A stretch of DNA of 64,000 nucleotides from Vibrio tritonius (GTDB lineage: Bacteria > Pseudomonadota > Gammaproteobacteria > Enterobacterales > Vibrionaceae). Positions 17,523-25,668 of the stretch are shown piece after piece. A program made the translations under genes and the position numbers. Within the stretch, counting starts at the first letter, position 1; every line of letters starts with the position of its first letter. The stretch spans positions 1,612,001 through 1,676,000 of the forward strand of contig NZ_AP014635.1 in assembly GCF_001547935.1 (NCBI RefSeq). The letters are read 5' to 3'. The notes under the pieces were generated by a model. That model was given only the letters and a program-made list of their open reading frames with translations. It was not told the origin of the DNA and searched no databases.

Positions 17523-18175
17523 TAGATCTCCGTAATTACGTCTTCTTCAGCCCAACGAGCTTTTGGTAATTTCGCATTGAAATCTTGTTCACTGTGATAG
17601 CCAAGCGGCACGATAACCAAACTGGTGTAGCCTTTTTCACGTAGGCCTAATTCATTATCGAGTACTTTTGCATCGAAACCTTCAATTGGCACAGCATCAA
17701 CACCCATGGTAGAAACACCAAGCAAGAGTGTACCAAGTGCAATATATACCTGCTTTTCCATCCAATGTTTTTCGTCTTTTAGATCGTAGCGGTGCATATT
17801 TGTGAAGAATGAACGACCGTTATGGCCACCTTGTTTTGCTTCTTCAGTTGCAAAGCGGCCCGCTTTATCTTCCAAATCCAGTACTTTCAGCAAGTAGTCG
17901 TTGTCGATATTGGTCTTGGCACACAGCACTAACACGTGAGAAGCATTAAGGATTTTTGCTTCATTAAATACGTAGTTTTCTGCTGCAGATTTAGCGATGG
18001 TTTGTTTGCCTTCTTCTGTGCTGGCCAGCACGAAGTGCCATGGCTGTGAATTTACACTTGAAGGGCTAAGACGTACTAGTTCTTTAATGGCTTGTACATG
18101 CTCGTCGCTCAAGCGTTTTGATGAATCGAAAGCTTTAGTTGAATAGCGCGCTTTAGCGTGTGCAGTGATATCCAT
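17522..18175 (-). CDS. nfsB: Oxygen-insensitive NAD(P)H nitroreductase, NfsB type
   Basis: FMN flavoenzyme of 217 aa that reduces nitro compounds and quinones in two-electron steps. The N-terminal FMN-phosphate motif is ARYSTKAFD, followed by [13 protein letters not shown]; the C-terminal flavin-binding part is [20 protein letters not shown]. The length equals E. coli NfsB. It is the first gene of a two-gene unit with the ABM protein, with a LysR regulator further downstream behind a terminator. Confidence 0.93.
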   Translation of the reverse strand: MDITAHAKARYSTKAFDSSKRLSDEHVQAIKELVRLSPSSVNSQPWHFVLASTEEGKQTIAKSAAENYVFNEAKILNASHVLVLCAKTNIDNDYLLKVLDLEDKAGRFATEEAKQGGHNGRSFFTNMHRYDLKDEKHWMEKQVYIALGTLLLGVSTMGVDAVPIEGFDAKVLDNELGLREKGYTSLVIVPLGYHSEQDFNAKLPKARWAEEDVITEI

Positions 18176-18284
18176 GAATACATCCTTAGTGGTAGATTAG
18201 GCTCACACCTTACCTGAGGAATATCCATAGAAAAAGCGGTGTTATTAAAATCACTTTCAAATAATATTTGAAAAACGATCGGGG

Positions 18285-18312
18285 TGATTACCTCGTTTCA
18301 ACGAGGTAATCA
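18285..18312. terminator. Hairpin overlapping the tctA stop codon
   Basis: A perfect 13-bp stem, TGATTACCTCGTT with AACGAGGTAATCA, has a 2-nt loop and includes the tctA TGA at 18310-18312. The T-run (TTTTTT) is on the plus-strand side, while on the minus strand the hairpin is followed by CACCCCGATCGTTTTTC. It probably terminates or protects the tct mRNA 3' end. Confidence 0.6.
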
Positions 18313-19812
18313 TTTTTTACAACGATAAATGAGGCCTTTGATGATTGGAGAAGATGCAATAAGCAGTGCGCCTATGGTAAAGCAGAGCGTTATTGGTCTG
18401 TCCCATAAAAAGTTAAGCTCACCATCGGAAATCATCAATGCACGACGTAGGTTTTCTTCCATTAAGCCGCCCAAAATGAATCCTAATAGTAGGGGGGCTA
18501 ATGGAAAATGAGCCCAGCGTAAAGCCAAAGCGATGATACTCATCGCAACCATGACGTAGATATCCATGGTATTAAACGACACCAAATAGACCCCAGTCAT
18601 GGAGAAGAACAGTACCATAGGCAGTAATACGGTACGTGGCACCATAAGTATACGAGCAATGTAGGGAATGAGGGGTAAGTTAAGCACCAGCAAAAGCACA
18701 TTACCCAAATACATAGAGATGATAACCGACCAGAATACCTCAGGGTGTTCATGGAACATCTGGGGACCTGGCTGAATGCCATACGCAATGAGCGCTCCAA
18801 GCATGATGGCAGTGGTGCCTGATCCCGGAATGCCTAAGGTCAGCAGTGGTACAAACGAACCACTTGAGGCGGCATTGTTTGCCGCTTCCGGCGCGACGAG
18901 TCCTCTAATCGACCCTTTGCCGAAAGCTTTTTGTTGTTCGTCGTTGGCTATGTGTCGCTCTAGCCCATAACTTAAAAATGCTGCTATGGTTGCCCCTGCG
19001 CCCGGCAATATGCCAACGATAAATCCTAATAAGGAAGAGCGAACGGCTACCGGAGCGACTTCGCGTATTTCTTCTCCGGTCACTTTGGTACTGGTGATAT
19101 GTTGTATGTCGTTGTCGACTTGAACGGGGTGTTGGCTAGGCTGCATTAAACTTATCAGCGTTTCACACATCGCAAATGTCGCCATGGCCAATAATAAAAA
19201 GCTAAATCCATCCATTAAGTCATTGATACCAAATGTGAAGCGTTCAACACCGACACCTTTATCAATGCCAATAGTGGAGATCATTAAGCCGAAGATGGCC
19301 ATCATCCACGCTTTTAATACTTGTCCTTTGCCAGCGAAAGCCGCTACCGCAGACAAACCCAGTAGCATTAAGGCAAAATAGTCGGCAGATTGAAAGCTAA
19401 GTGAAACCTTAGCTAGTGCAGGGGCGGCAATCAGTAACATGATTGCTGACAACGTGCCGCCAGTAAAAGAAGCATAAGCGGCGAGTGCTAATGCTTTCCC
19501 TGATTGTCCTTTGCACGTCATTGGGTAGCCGTCAAATGCGGTGACAACCGTAGAAGAACAGCCTGGTGCATTGATGAGAATTGATGAGGTCGATCCGCCA
19601 AATACAGCGCCATAGTACACACCAGCCATTAAGATGAGACCTGAGGAAGGATCAATGCCATAAGTGATTGGCAACATCAATGCGATGGCTGATATGGGGC
19701 CAAGCCCAGGTAACATACCGATAAAGGTACCCACAAAACAGCCTAGCGTAACCATCATTAGATTGATCGGAGTGGAAGCGGTGAGTAACCCTTGCAAAAT
19801 ACCGTCGAGCAT
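18310..19812 (-). CDS. tctA: Tripartite tricarboxylate transporter, large permease TctA
   Basis: Large membrane subunit (500 aa, about 12 hydrophobic segments) of a TTT-type solute transporter driven by an ion gradient. The repeated family signature is present: GTFIGMLPGLGPISAIALML near the N-terminus and GFIVGILPGAGATIAAFLSY in the second half, plus FGGSTSSILINAPGCSS and LGIPGSGTTAIMLGAL. AAGGAG lies 8 nt upstream of the ATG. It is the last gene of tctC-tctB-tctA, 14 bp after tctB. The usual ligands are citrate-like tricarboxylates; the neighbouring prp operon makes citrate, methylcitrate or a related acid plausible. Confidence 0.93.
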   Translation of the reverse strand: MLDGILQGLLTASTPINLMMVTLGCFVGTFIGMLPGLGPISAIALMLPITYGIDPSSGLILMAGVYYGAVFGGSTSSILINAPGCSSTVVTAFDGYPMTCKGQSGKALALAAYASFTGGTLSAIMLLIAAPALAKVSLSFQSADYFALMLLGLSAVAAFAGKGQVLKAWMMAIFGLMISTIGIDKGVGVERFTFGINDLMDGFSFLLLAMATFAMCETLISLMQPSQHPVQVDNDIQHITSTKVTGEEIREVAPVAVRSSLLGFIVGILPGAGATIAAFLSYGLERHIANDEQQKAFGKGSIRGLVAPEAANNAASSGSFVPLLTLGIPGSGTTAIMLGALIAYGIQPGPQMFHEHPEVFWSVIISMYLGNVLLLVLNLPLIPYIARILMVPRTVLLPMVLFFSMTGVYLVSFNTMDIYVMVAMSIIALALRWAHFPLAPLLLGFILGGLMEENLRRALMISDGELNFLWDRPITLCFTIGALLIASSPIIKGLIYRCKK

Positions 19813-19826
19813 CGTCTTACTCCTTC

Positions 19827-20312
19827 TTATGGCTGAAAGATCAAACCGGACTCAAGATAGACGCCCAGTCCGTGGGTCAATAGCCAGTAGAAGGCTGTGA
19901 CAAAAGGGAACGAAGCTCCCCATAAAACGGTCGACCTCCGTTCACCCAATAAATAGAAACCAAACATCAAAAACAGGCTGGTGGCTAGGATAAAACCTAG
20001 ATAGCTGAGGCCCCAACCATACAAAAGCATTAACATCACAAACCCAATAAGCCTTGGCCAATGAAGGCAAAATGGCGTGCTCAACTGTTGTTTATCTGAG
20101 CGTGAAAAAAGCAATAGCAAGGAGAGCATAATACCGGTGTAAGCGAGAAATTTAGGCACGGTACGCGCTGTGAAGGGTTCAAATTCGTCGCCGGGAATCA
20201 TCATGATATTCTCTGTTTGCCAGCGATAGTAGAGACACAAAAGTAAAAACAGTAGAGCCGCGACTCGGTCACGATTAATGAAAGAAATAAAGTGCGGCGG
20301 TGAATCTGGCAT
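19827..20312 (-). CDS. tctB: Tripartite tricarboxylate transporter, small permease TctB
   Basis: Small four-helix membrane subunit of 161 aa. Hydrophobic segments lie at about residues 12-27, 50-66, 84-116 (two close helices around LLYGWGLSYLGFILATSLFL) and 130-150. The ATG follows AAGGA. It lies between tctC and tctA on the same strand, as in other TTT systems. Small subunits diverge fast, so the call rests largely on size, topology and position. Confidence 0.88.
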   Translation of the reverse strand: MPDSPPHFISFINRDRVAALLFLLLCLYYRWQTENIMMIPGDEFEPFTARTVPKFLAYTGIMLSLLLLFSRSDKQQLSTPFCLHWPRLIGFVMLMLLYGWGLSYLGFILATSLFLMFGFYLLGERRSTVLWGASFPFVTAFYWLLTHGLGVYLESGLIFQP

Positions 20313-20436
20313 AGTGTCTTTCCTTCTCGAAACAGACGAATGTCAGCGTTTTAAGGCCCACCATGAATTGAAACATGGTGGGAGTATTTGGTGATGGTTA
20401 TCTGAAGATAGACCAGGGCGATTAACAACTTAGTGG

Positions 20437-21402
20437 TTAACGTAAGAACCCTAAATCTTGCATGAGTGCTCGCATTTCATCTTCTTGGCTATACAGAAAC
20501 TGTTCGAAATCTTTTTTGGCTTTGAATGAATCTATCCAACCATTTCGATCGCGTACTTGTTGCCACTCTTGGGTTGCGTACATTGCTTTTAACATATCTA
20601 CCCAGGCGTCAACTTGGCCACTATCAGCACCTGGTGCAGCAAAGAAACCTCGCCAGTTAGCGAAAACAAACTGGTTGCCAAATTCACTCAGTGTTGGGAT
20701 GTTTGGCGCGACAGCAACTCTGTTTGGAGCAGTGATAGCAAGGATCCGTACTTGGCCGCTTTTCGCTAGCTGTACCACTTCACTAAAGCCTGTAGACAGC
20801 AATTGAGTTTCTCCAGAAAGCAGTGCAGCTAAAGCCTTGCCACCAGCATCGTAAGCGATATAGCGCACTTCTCTGGGGTCTTGTCCATGTCCTTTGAAGG
20901 CTGCCGCCGCCACAAGATGATCCATGCTACCGCGGGCCGAACCGCCGGAAACTTTGATAGAGCGAGAATTCTTTTTAAAAGCCTTAACTACGTCATTCCA
21001 AGTGCGATAGGGGCTATCAGCCGCCACCACAAATGCTCCAAAATCTGAGATCGTCGCTGCCACAGGGGTTAAGTCGCGAAATGATTGAGGAAATACGCCA
21101 GCTAGAGACCGCAACACAATCGGAGTGGAGTTCACCATTAACGTGTTTTCTTGACGTTCGGCAGTTTCGACTAAATGCGCGATAGCCTTTCCGCCTCCAC
21201 CACCTGACAAGTTTTGAAACGAGACTTTTTCTGCTAATCCTGCGTTTAACAATACGTCGCCCGTGCCGCGAGCTGTCATATCCCAGCCCCCGCCGGCACC
21301 ACCGGGTATGAGGAAGTGCACTGAGGCTACAGGTTGAGCGCTAATAGAAAACGAAACAGTAGTCAGCATTGATACCAGCAATAACGTTAATCGCTTCAAC
21401 AT
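20437..21402 (-). CDS. tctC: Tripartite tricarboxylate transporter solute receptor TctC
   Basis: Periplasmic binding protein (Bug/TctC family). The start at 21402 is chosen because AGGA lies 8 nt upstream and the protein then begins with a clean signal peptide (MLKRLTLLLVSMLTTVSFS, cleavage near ISA-QP). The mature part opens with VHFLIPGGAGGGWDMTARG, the conserved ligand-loop region of the family. Length is 321 aa. It is the promoter-proximal gene of tctCBA and is divergent from prpB across a gap of about 630 bp. The ligand is inferred to be a tricarboxylate because of the family and the adjacent methylcitrate genes. Confidence 0.92.
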   Translation of the reverse strand: MLKRLTLLLVSMLTTVSFSISAQPVASVHFLIPGGAGGGWDMTARGTGDVLLNAGLAEKVSFQNLSGGGGGKAIAHLVETAERQENTLMVNSTPIVLRSLAGVFPQSFRDLTPVAATISDFGAFVVAADSPYRTWNDVVKAFKKNSRSIKVSGGSARGSMDHLVAAAAFKGHGQDPREVRYIAYDAGGKALAALLSGETQLLSTGFSEVVQLAKSGQVRILAITAPNRVAVAPNIPTLSEFGNQFVFANWRGFFAAPGADSGQVDAWVDMLKAMYATQEWQQVRDRNGWIDSFKAKKDFEQFLYSQEDEMRALMQDLGFLR

Positions 21403-21602
21403 TGGTCTTGTCCTATGTAGTTGAACAAAAAAAGCCAATTCACCTGTTGTAATCGTTGTTATCAACCTAGCGCGGTGTTTAAGAAGAGTTTAGGTTAAAT
21501 AAATGTTAAGCCAAGAACCCTAAAGGATTATTTTTCATAAAATGTGGCGATTCACTTTCCATGATTAAATTGCCAAATCACTTGCGAGCTGTCGCCATTA
21601 TC

Positions 21603-21612
21603 GACAATTGTC
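21603..21612. promoter_or_regulatory. Palindrome GACAATTGTC in the tct/prp control region
   Basis: A perfect 10-bp palindrome about 200 bp upstream of tctC. Its form is compatible with a GntR-type operator, but no protein can be assigned. Confidence 0.25.
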
Positions 21613-21773
21613 TAACCCATTTTACGCTATTAGATGACATATTGATGATTCTAAGAGAGTAAATGCCATTCTTTCAGTCGCTTAACCTTATGTTGGGTTT
21701 TGGGCTTATCGAAGCTCGCTAGACATTGGTCTAAATTGGCGTCAATTTTCTAGGCATATAGTTTAGAGGTGGC

Positions 21774-21796
21774 TAATGTAAAACTAATTTACGTTA
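21774..21796. promoter_or_regulatory. Candidate operator dyad in the tct/prp control region
   Basis: TAATGTAAA and TTTACGTTA form an inverted repeat (8 of 9 positions) with a 5-bp spacer. It is 236 bp before prpB and about 370 bp before tctC. The 5-bp spacing differs from the 6 bp of a TyrR box. A regulator of both operons is a reasonable inference, not shown. Confidence 0.35.
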
Positions 21797-22031
21797 CCTT
21801 TGAGCCAATGATGTTATGGAAAACAAAACTTGGTCAGCCCGTGCAGGGTGCTCGTTACTTTCGTCAGCAAGGGATTGATGACTTTCACATCCCAGTTATC
21901 CAAACCAGCCGCAACGGGCCGAAAAAACGGCTGTTGTGTGACCAACTTTACCGTTTACTGCGCATGTATCAATCTCCACGTTATCGCAGTATACCCAACA
22001 CTCTCTCGTCATCTGTATGGAGCCTATGACC

Positions 22032-22937
22032 ATGGAATCAGCAGGACAGCGTTTTAGACAGGCAGTACAACAACATCAGCCATTACCTATTGTGGGAACC
22101 ATTAATGCTTACACGGCGATGATGGCAGAACACGTTGGTCACCACGCGATCTATCTGTCTGGTGCGGGCGTGGCGAATGCCTCGTATGGCTTACCCGATT
22201 TAGCGATTACCACGTTAAATGATGTGTTGATTGATGTAGATCGTATTACCCAATCATGCCAACTGCCGTTATTGGTCGATATTGATACAGGGTTTGGTGG
22301 CGCTTTCAATATTGCACGAACCATTCGAGCACTTGAAAAGGCGGGCGCGGCAGCGGTGCATATTGAAGACCAAGTGGCACAAAAACGGTGCGGTCATCGC
22401 CCGAATAAGGCAATTGTGCCATCTAGTGAAATGGTGGACCGAATTAAAGCTGCCGTTGATGCACGACAAGATGACCAGTTTGTTATTATGGCACGTACTG
22501 ATGCGTTAGCGAGTGAAGGGATGGATGCCGCCATTGAGCGTTGTATTGCCTATGTAGAGGCGGGGGCAGACATGTTGTTTCCCGAGGCATTTGTCGAGCT
22601 AAAACAGTATCAGCAACTTGAAGCGACACTGCACACCGAGTTGGGACGTAAAATTCCTATTCTCGCCAACATCACCGAATTTGGTCAGACACCTCTGTTC
22701 TCGCGCTCCGAGTTAGCAAGCGCACAAGTGTCGATGGCTCTTTATCCTTTGAGTGCTTTTCGTGCCATGAATCGAGCTGCCGAAACCGTTTATCAACATC
22801 TACTTGACCATGAGCATCAGCAAGCCTTGTTAGGTGCCATGCAAACTCGCACTGAGCTTTATCAGCATCTGGGTTATCACCAATATGAAGAGAAACTGGA
22901 CGAACTCTTTTTACACTCGGATGCCAAGAAATCATAG
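22032..22937 (+). CDS. prpB: 2-methylisocitrate lyase
   Basis: Last enzyme of the 2-methylcitrate cycle; it splits 2-methylisocitrate into pyruvate and succinate. The catalytic cysteine motif [13 protein letters not shown] is intact, as are [22 protein letters not shown] and [14 protein letters not shown]. The protein is 301 aa from the ATG at 22032, which has GGAG 9 nt upstream; in-frame ATGs at 22017 and 22026 are badly placed. First gene of prpBCDE and divergent from tctCBA. The match to enteric PrpB is close over the full length. Confidence 0.95.
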   Translation: MESAGQRFRQAVQQHQPLPIVGTINAYTAMMAEHVGHHAIYLSGAGVANASYGLPDLAITTLNDVLIDVDRITQSCQLPLLVDIDTGFGGAFNIARTIRALEKAGAAAVHIEDQVAQKRCGHRPNKAIVPSSEMVDRIKAAVDARQDDQFVIMARTDALASEGMDAAIERCIAYVEAGADMLFPEAFVELKQYQQLEATLHTELGRKIPILANITEFGQTPLFSRSELASAQVSMALYPLSAFRAMNRAAETVYQHLLDHEHQQALLGAMQTRTELYQHLGYHQYEEKLDELFLHSDAKKS

Positions 22938-22949
22938 GAGCAAAGACCC

Positions 22950-24098
22950 ATGTCACAATCCAAATCTGTTGTTGATAAAACGCTTGGTGGAGCAGGGTTG
23001 CGTGGTCAAAGCGCGGGTTCAACCTCGCTTTGTACCGTTGGTAAATCGGGGACGGGCTTAACTTATCGTGGTTATGACATCTCCGATCTTGCCCAGTACG
23101 CCAGCTTTGAGGAAGTTGCACATTTACTCTTTAAAGGCCACCTGCCCAACAAACAAGAGTTGAACGCGTTCGAAGAACGATTACTCGAATTGCGTGGTTT
23201 ACCTAACGCATTATGTGAGGTGCTGGAACGATTACCTGCCGATAGTCATCCGATGGATGTGATGCGCACTGGTTGCTCTGCGCTGGGTTGTTTGGAAACA
23301 GAGCAGAGTTTTGCTGAGCAAAATCGGGCGTTAGAGCGAATGCTTGCGACGTTTCCTGCCATGATTTGTTATTGGTTTCGCTATGTTCATCATGGTGTGC
23401 GAATTGATACCTTCGATCGGAGTGAGCGCACGCTGGGTGGTTATTTCTTAAAACTGTTAAAAGATGAAGCGCCAAGTGCAGAATTTCGCCAAGTGATGCA
23501 TTGTTCGCTGATTCTCTACGCTGAACATGAGTTCAACGCATCGACGTTTGCCGCACGTGTGTGTGCGTCAACCTTATCGGACATTCACTCTTGTGTGGCC
23601 GCTGCCATTGGTACATTGCGCGGCCCGCTACATGGCGGAGCAAATGAAGCAGCCATGGCGATGCTCGCCCAATGGCGGACCCCGTCGGAAGCTGAATCCG
23701 GTTTACTCGCAATGTTAGCCGCCAAAGAAAAGATCATGGGCTTTGGTCACGCTATCTATCGTGAAAGTGACCCGCGTAACGTGATCATCAAGGAGTGGTC
23801 ACGACAGCTCGCGCAGTCGGTCGGTGACGATGTCCTGTTTGCTGTTTCAGAACGAGTTGAGCAAGTGATGAAGCGCGAGAAAGGCCTGTTTTGTAACGCC
23901 GATTTTTTCCATGCCTCTGCTTACCATTTTATGGGGATTCCTACGGAATTGTTTACCCCCATCTTTGTCATGAGCCGTTTAACGGGTTGGGGCGCTCACG
24001 TTATGGAGCAAAGGGCCAATAACCGTATTATTCGACCAAGTGCAGACTATGAGGGGCCAGAAGCAAGGGAATGGCTGCCGATTGATCAACGGGGTTAG
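22950..24098 (+). CDS. prpC: 2-methylcitrate synthase
   Basis: Condenses propionyl-CoA with oxaloacetate to 2-methylcitrate. The 382-aa protein has the citrate-synthase landmarks: YRGYDISDLA at the N-terminus, the catalytic histidine region GPLHGGANEAAM, then MGFGHAIYRESDPRN, and the C-terminal RIIRPSADYEGP. The short length and lack of an N-terminal extension separate it from the large TCA citrate synthase. It begins 12 bp after prpB, with GGAG upstream. Confidence 0.95.
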   Translation: MSQSKSVVDKTLGGAGLRGQSAGSTSLCTVGKSGTGLTYRGYDISDLAQYASFEEVAHLLFKGHLPNKQELNAFEERLLELRGLPNALCEVLERLPADSHPMDVMRTGCSALGCLETEQSFAEQNRALERMLATFPAMICYWFRYVHHGVRIDTFDRSERTLGGYFLKLLKDEAPSAEFRQVMHCSLILYAEHEFNASTFAARVCASTLSDIHSCVAAAIGTLRGPLHGGANEAAMAMLAQWRTPSEAESGLLAMLAAKEKIMGFGHAIYRESDPRNVIIKEWSRQLAQSVGDDVLFAVSERVEQVMKREKGLFCNADFFHASAYHFMGIPTELFTPIFVMSRLTGWGAHVMEQRANNRIIRPSADYEGPEAREWLPIDQRG

Positions 24099-24166
24099 GG
24101 CTGTAAACAACAAGATTAGGCACCGTTAATTCAGCGCGTATTACATCGTAAAGTAAAGGAGTGGTT

Positions 24167-25615
24167 ATGAGTCTCAACGTTGATGTGAATGAACGTCAAG
24201 CACCGGATCAATTATTGGTGGCGATTGCCGATTATGTGGCGAATGTACCTATAACGTCGCCGCTTGCCTTGCAAACCGCGCAACATTGTTTAATGGATAC
24301 CTTGGGGTGTGGCTTATTGGCGCTGCGTTTCCCTGAATGTACCAAACATTTGGGACCCTTGGTGCCTGGCACTCAAGTGTTACATGGCGCTCGAGTTCCC
24401 GGAACCGCTTATGAACTGGACCCGGTTACGGCGGCTTTCAATATTGGTTGTATGATTCGTTGGCTTGATTTTAATGATACGTGGTTAGCCGCTGAGTGGG
24501 GGCACCCCTCAGATAATTTAGGTGCCATTTTGGCGGTTGCTGATTATCAAAGTCGAACTGCGGTTGCTAACGGTAAGGCGCCTCTCACCATGCAAGATGT
24601 GCTGGTGGCAATGATAAAAGCCCATGAAATACAGGGGGTTTTAGCAATAAACAACAGTTTTAACCGAGTCGGGCTAGACCATGTATTGTTGGTTCGTGTG
24701 GCATCAACAGCTGTTGTGACTCACATGCTTGGTGGTTCTCGAGATCAGATTGTGGATGCGTTATCTCAAGCGTGGGCCGACGGTGGAGCACTGCGTACCT
24801 ACCGTCATGCACCCAACGCCGGCTCGCGAAAATCTTGGGCTGCTGGGGATGCAACATCACGGGCGGTACGACTGGCCATGATCACCATGAAAGGTGAAAT
24901 GGGCATACCTACGGTATTGAGTGCGCCCAAATGGGGCTATTACGATGTGTTATTTAAAGGGCATGCATTTTCTGTTGACCGGCCGTTTGCAAGTTATGTT
25001 ATGGAAAATGTGTTGTTTAAGCTCTCCTATCCAGCGGAATTTCATGCTCAGACAGCAGTGGAATGTGCGGTTAAACTTCACCCCTTGGTCAAAGATCGCA
25101 TAGATGAGATTGATCGTATTGAAGTCACAACGCATGAGTCCGCCATTCGAATTATTTCCAAAGTGGGCGAGTTAGCCAACCCTGCTGATCGAGATCACTG
25201 CTTGCAATACATGATTGCGGTGCCTTTGTTGTATGGCGATCTGGTGGCTGAACATTATGAAGATGATTTCCATCAGCAAGATGCCCGAATTGATGCGTTA
25301 CGCCAAAAAATGGTGATTACAGAAGACAAAGGTTACAGCCAAGACTATTTAGCTCCAGAAAAACGGTCGATAGCCAATGCCATAAAAGTGGTCTTTAGCG
25401 ATGGTAGTGCTACTGAAAAAGTCGCCGTTGAATACCCTATCGGCCATCGCGCTCGCCGTGCAGAGGGAATTCCGGTGTTGTTGAGTAAGTTTGAACGCAA
25501 TTTGCGTACGCGCTACCCAGCACGCCGCGCGAATTCCTTACTTGCTCTTTGTCAGTCACCCCAGTTTGGAGTACTAGCAGTTCATGAATTCATGCACCAG
25601 TGGGCGATGAACTAG
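24167..25615 (+). CDS. prpD: 2-methylcitrate dehydratase PrpD
   Basis: MmgE/PrpD-family enzyme that dehydrates 2-methylcitrate to 2-methylaconitate. It is 482 aa, like enteric PrpD. Conserved stretches include [17 protein letters not shown], the active-site region [20 protein letters not shown] and [15 protein letters not shown]. The ATG at 24167 has AAAGGAG 5 nt upstream; the in-frame GTG at 24161 overlaps that site. Most vibrios and Shewanella use AcnD and PrpF for this step, and neither is seen here, so PrpD should carry the pathway. Confidence 0.94.
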   Translation: MSLNVDVNERQAPDQLLVAIADYVANVPITSPLALQTAQHCLMDTLGCGLLALRFPECTKHLGPLVPGTQVLHGARVPGTAYELDPVTAAFNIGCMIRWLDFNDTWLAAEWGHPSDNLGAILAVADYQSRTAVANGKAPLTMQDVLVAMIKAHEIQGVLAINNSFNRVGLDHVLLVRVASTAVVTHMLGGSRDQIVDALSQAWADGGALRTYRHAPNAGSRKSWAAGDATSRAVRLAMITMKGEMGIPTVLSAPKWGYYDVLFKGHAFSVDRPFASYVMENVLFKLSYPAEFHAQTAVECAVKLHPLVKDRIDEIDRIEVTTHESAIRIISKVGELANPADRDHCLQYMIAVPLLYGDLVAEHYEDDFHQQDARIDALRQKMVITEDKGYSQDYLAPEKRSIANAIKVVFSDGSATEKVAVEYPIGHRARRAEGIPVLLSKFERNLRTRYPARRANSLLALCQSPQFGVLAVHEFMHQWAMN

Positions 25616-25668
25616 GCGGACATAAGTCAAAAAGCGATATCAAATCATAAAGAGGAATGGAGGCAACC

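Larger units (their letters stand above)
21403..22031. promoter_or_regulatory. Divergent control region tctC / prpB
   Basis: About 630 bp separate the two divergent operons. No gene with a ribosome site is visible; an 86-codon frame at 21769-22029 starts with GTG and has no proper spacing to a ribosome site. The region holds two palindromes described separately (21603-21612 and 21774-21796). No clear sigma-54 -24/-12 element was found, unlike the PrpR-controlled prp promoter of enteric bacteria. Confidence 0.5.

Noticed and set aside
21776..21793. TyrR box in the tct/prp region (TGTAAA...TTTACG)
   Set aside because: Spacing is 5 bp instead of 6, so the G-N14-C rule fails.
21769..22029. 86-codon open frame in the tct/prp control region
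   Set aside because: GTG start directly abutting the only purine-rich stretch, no family resemblance, and it overlaps the start of prpB; more likely non-coding control DNA.
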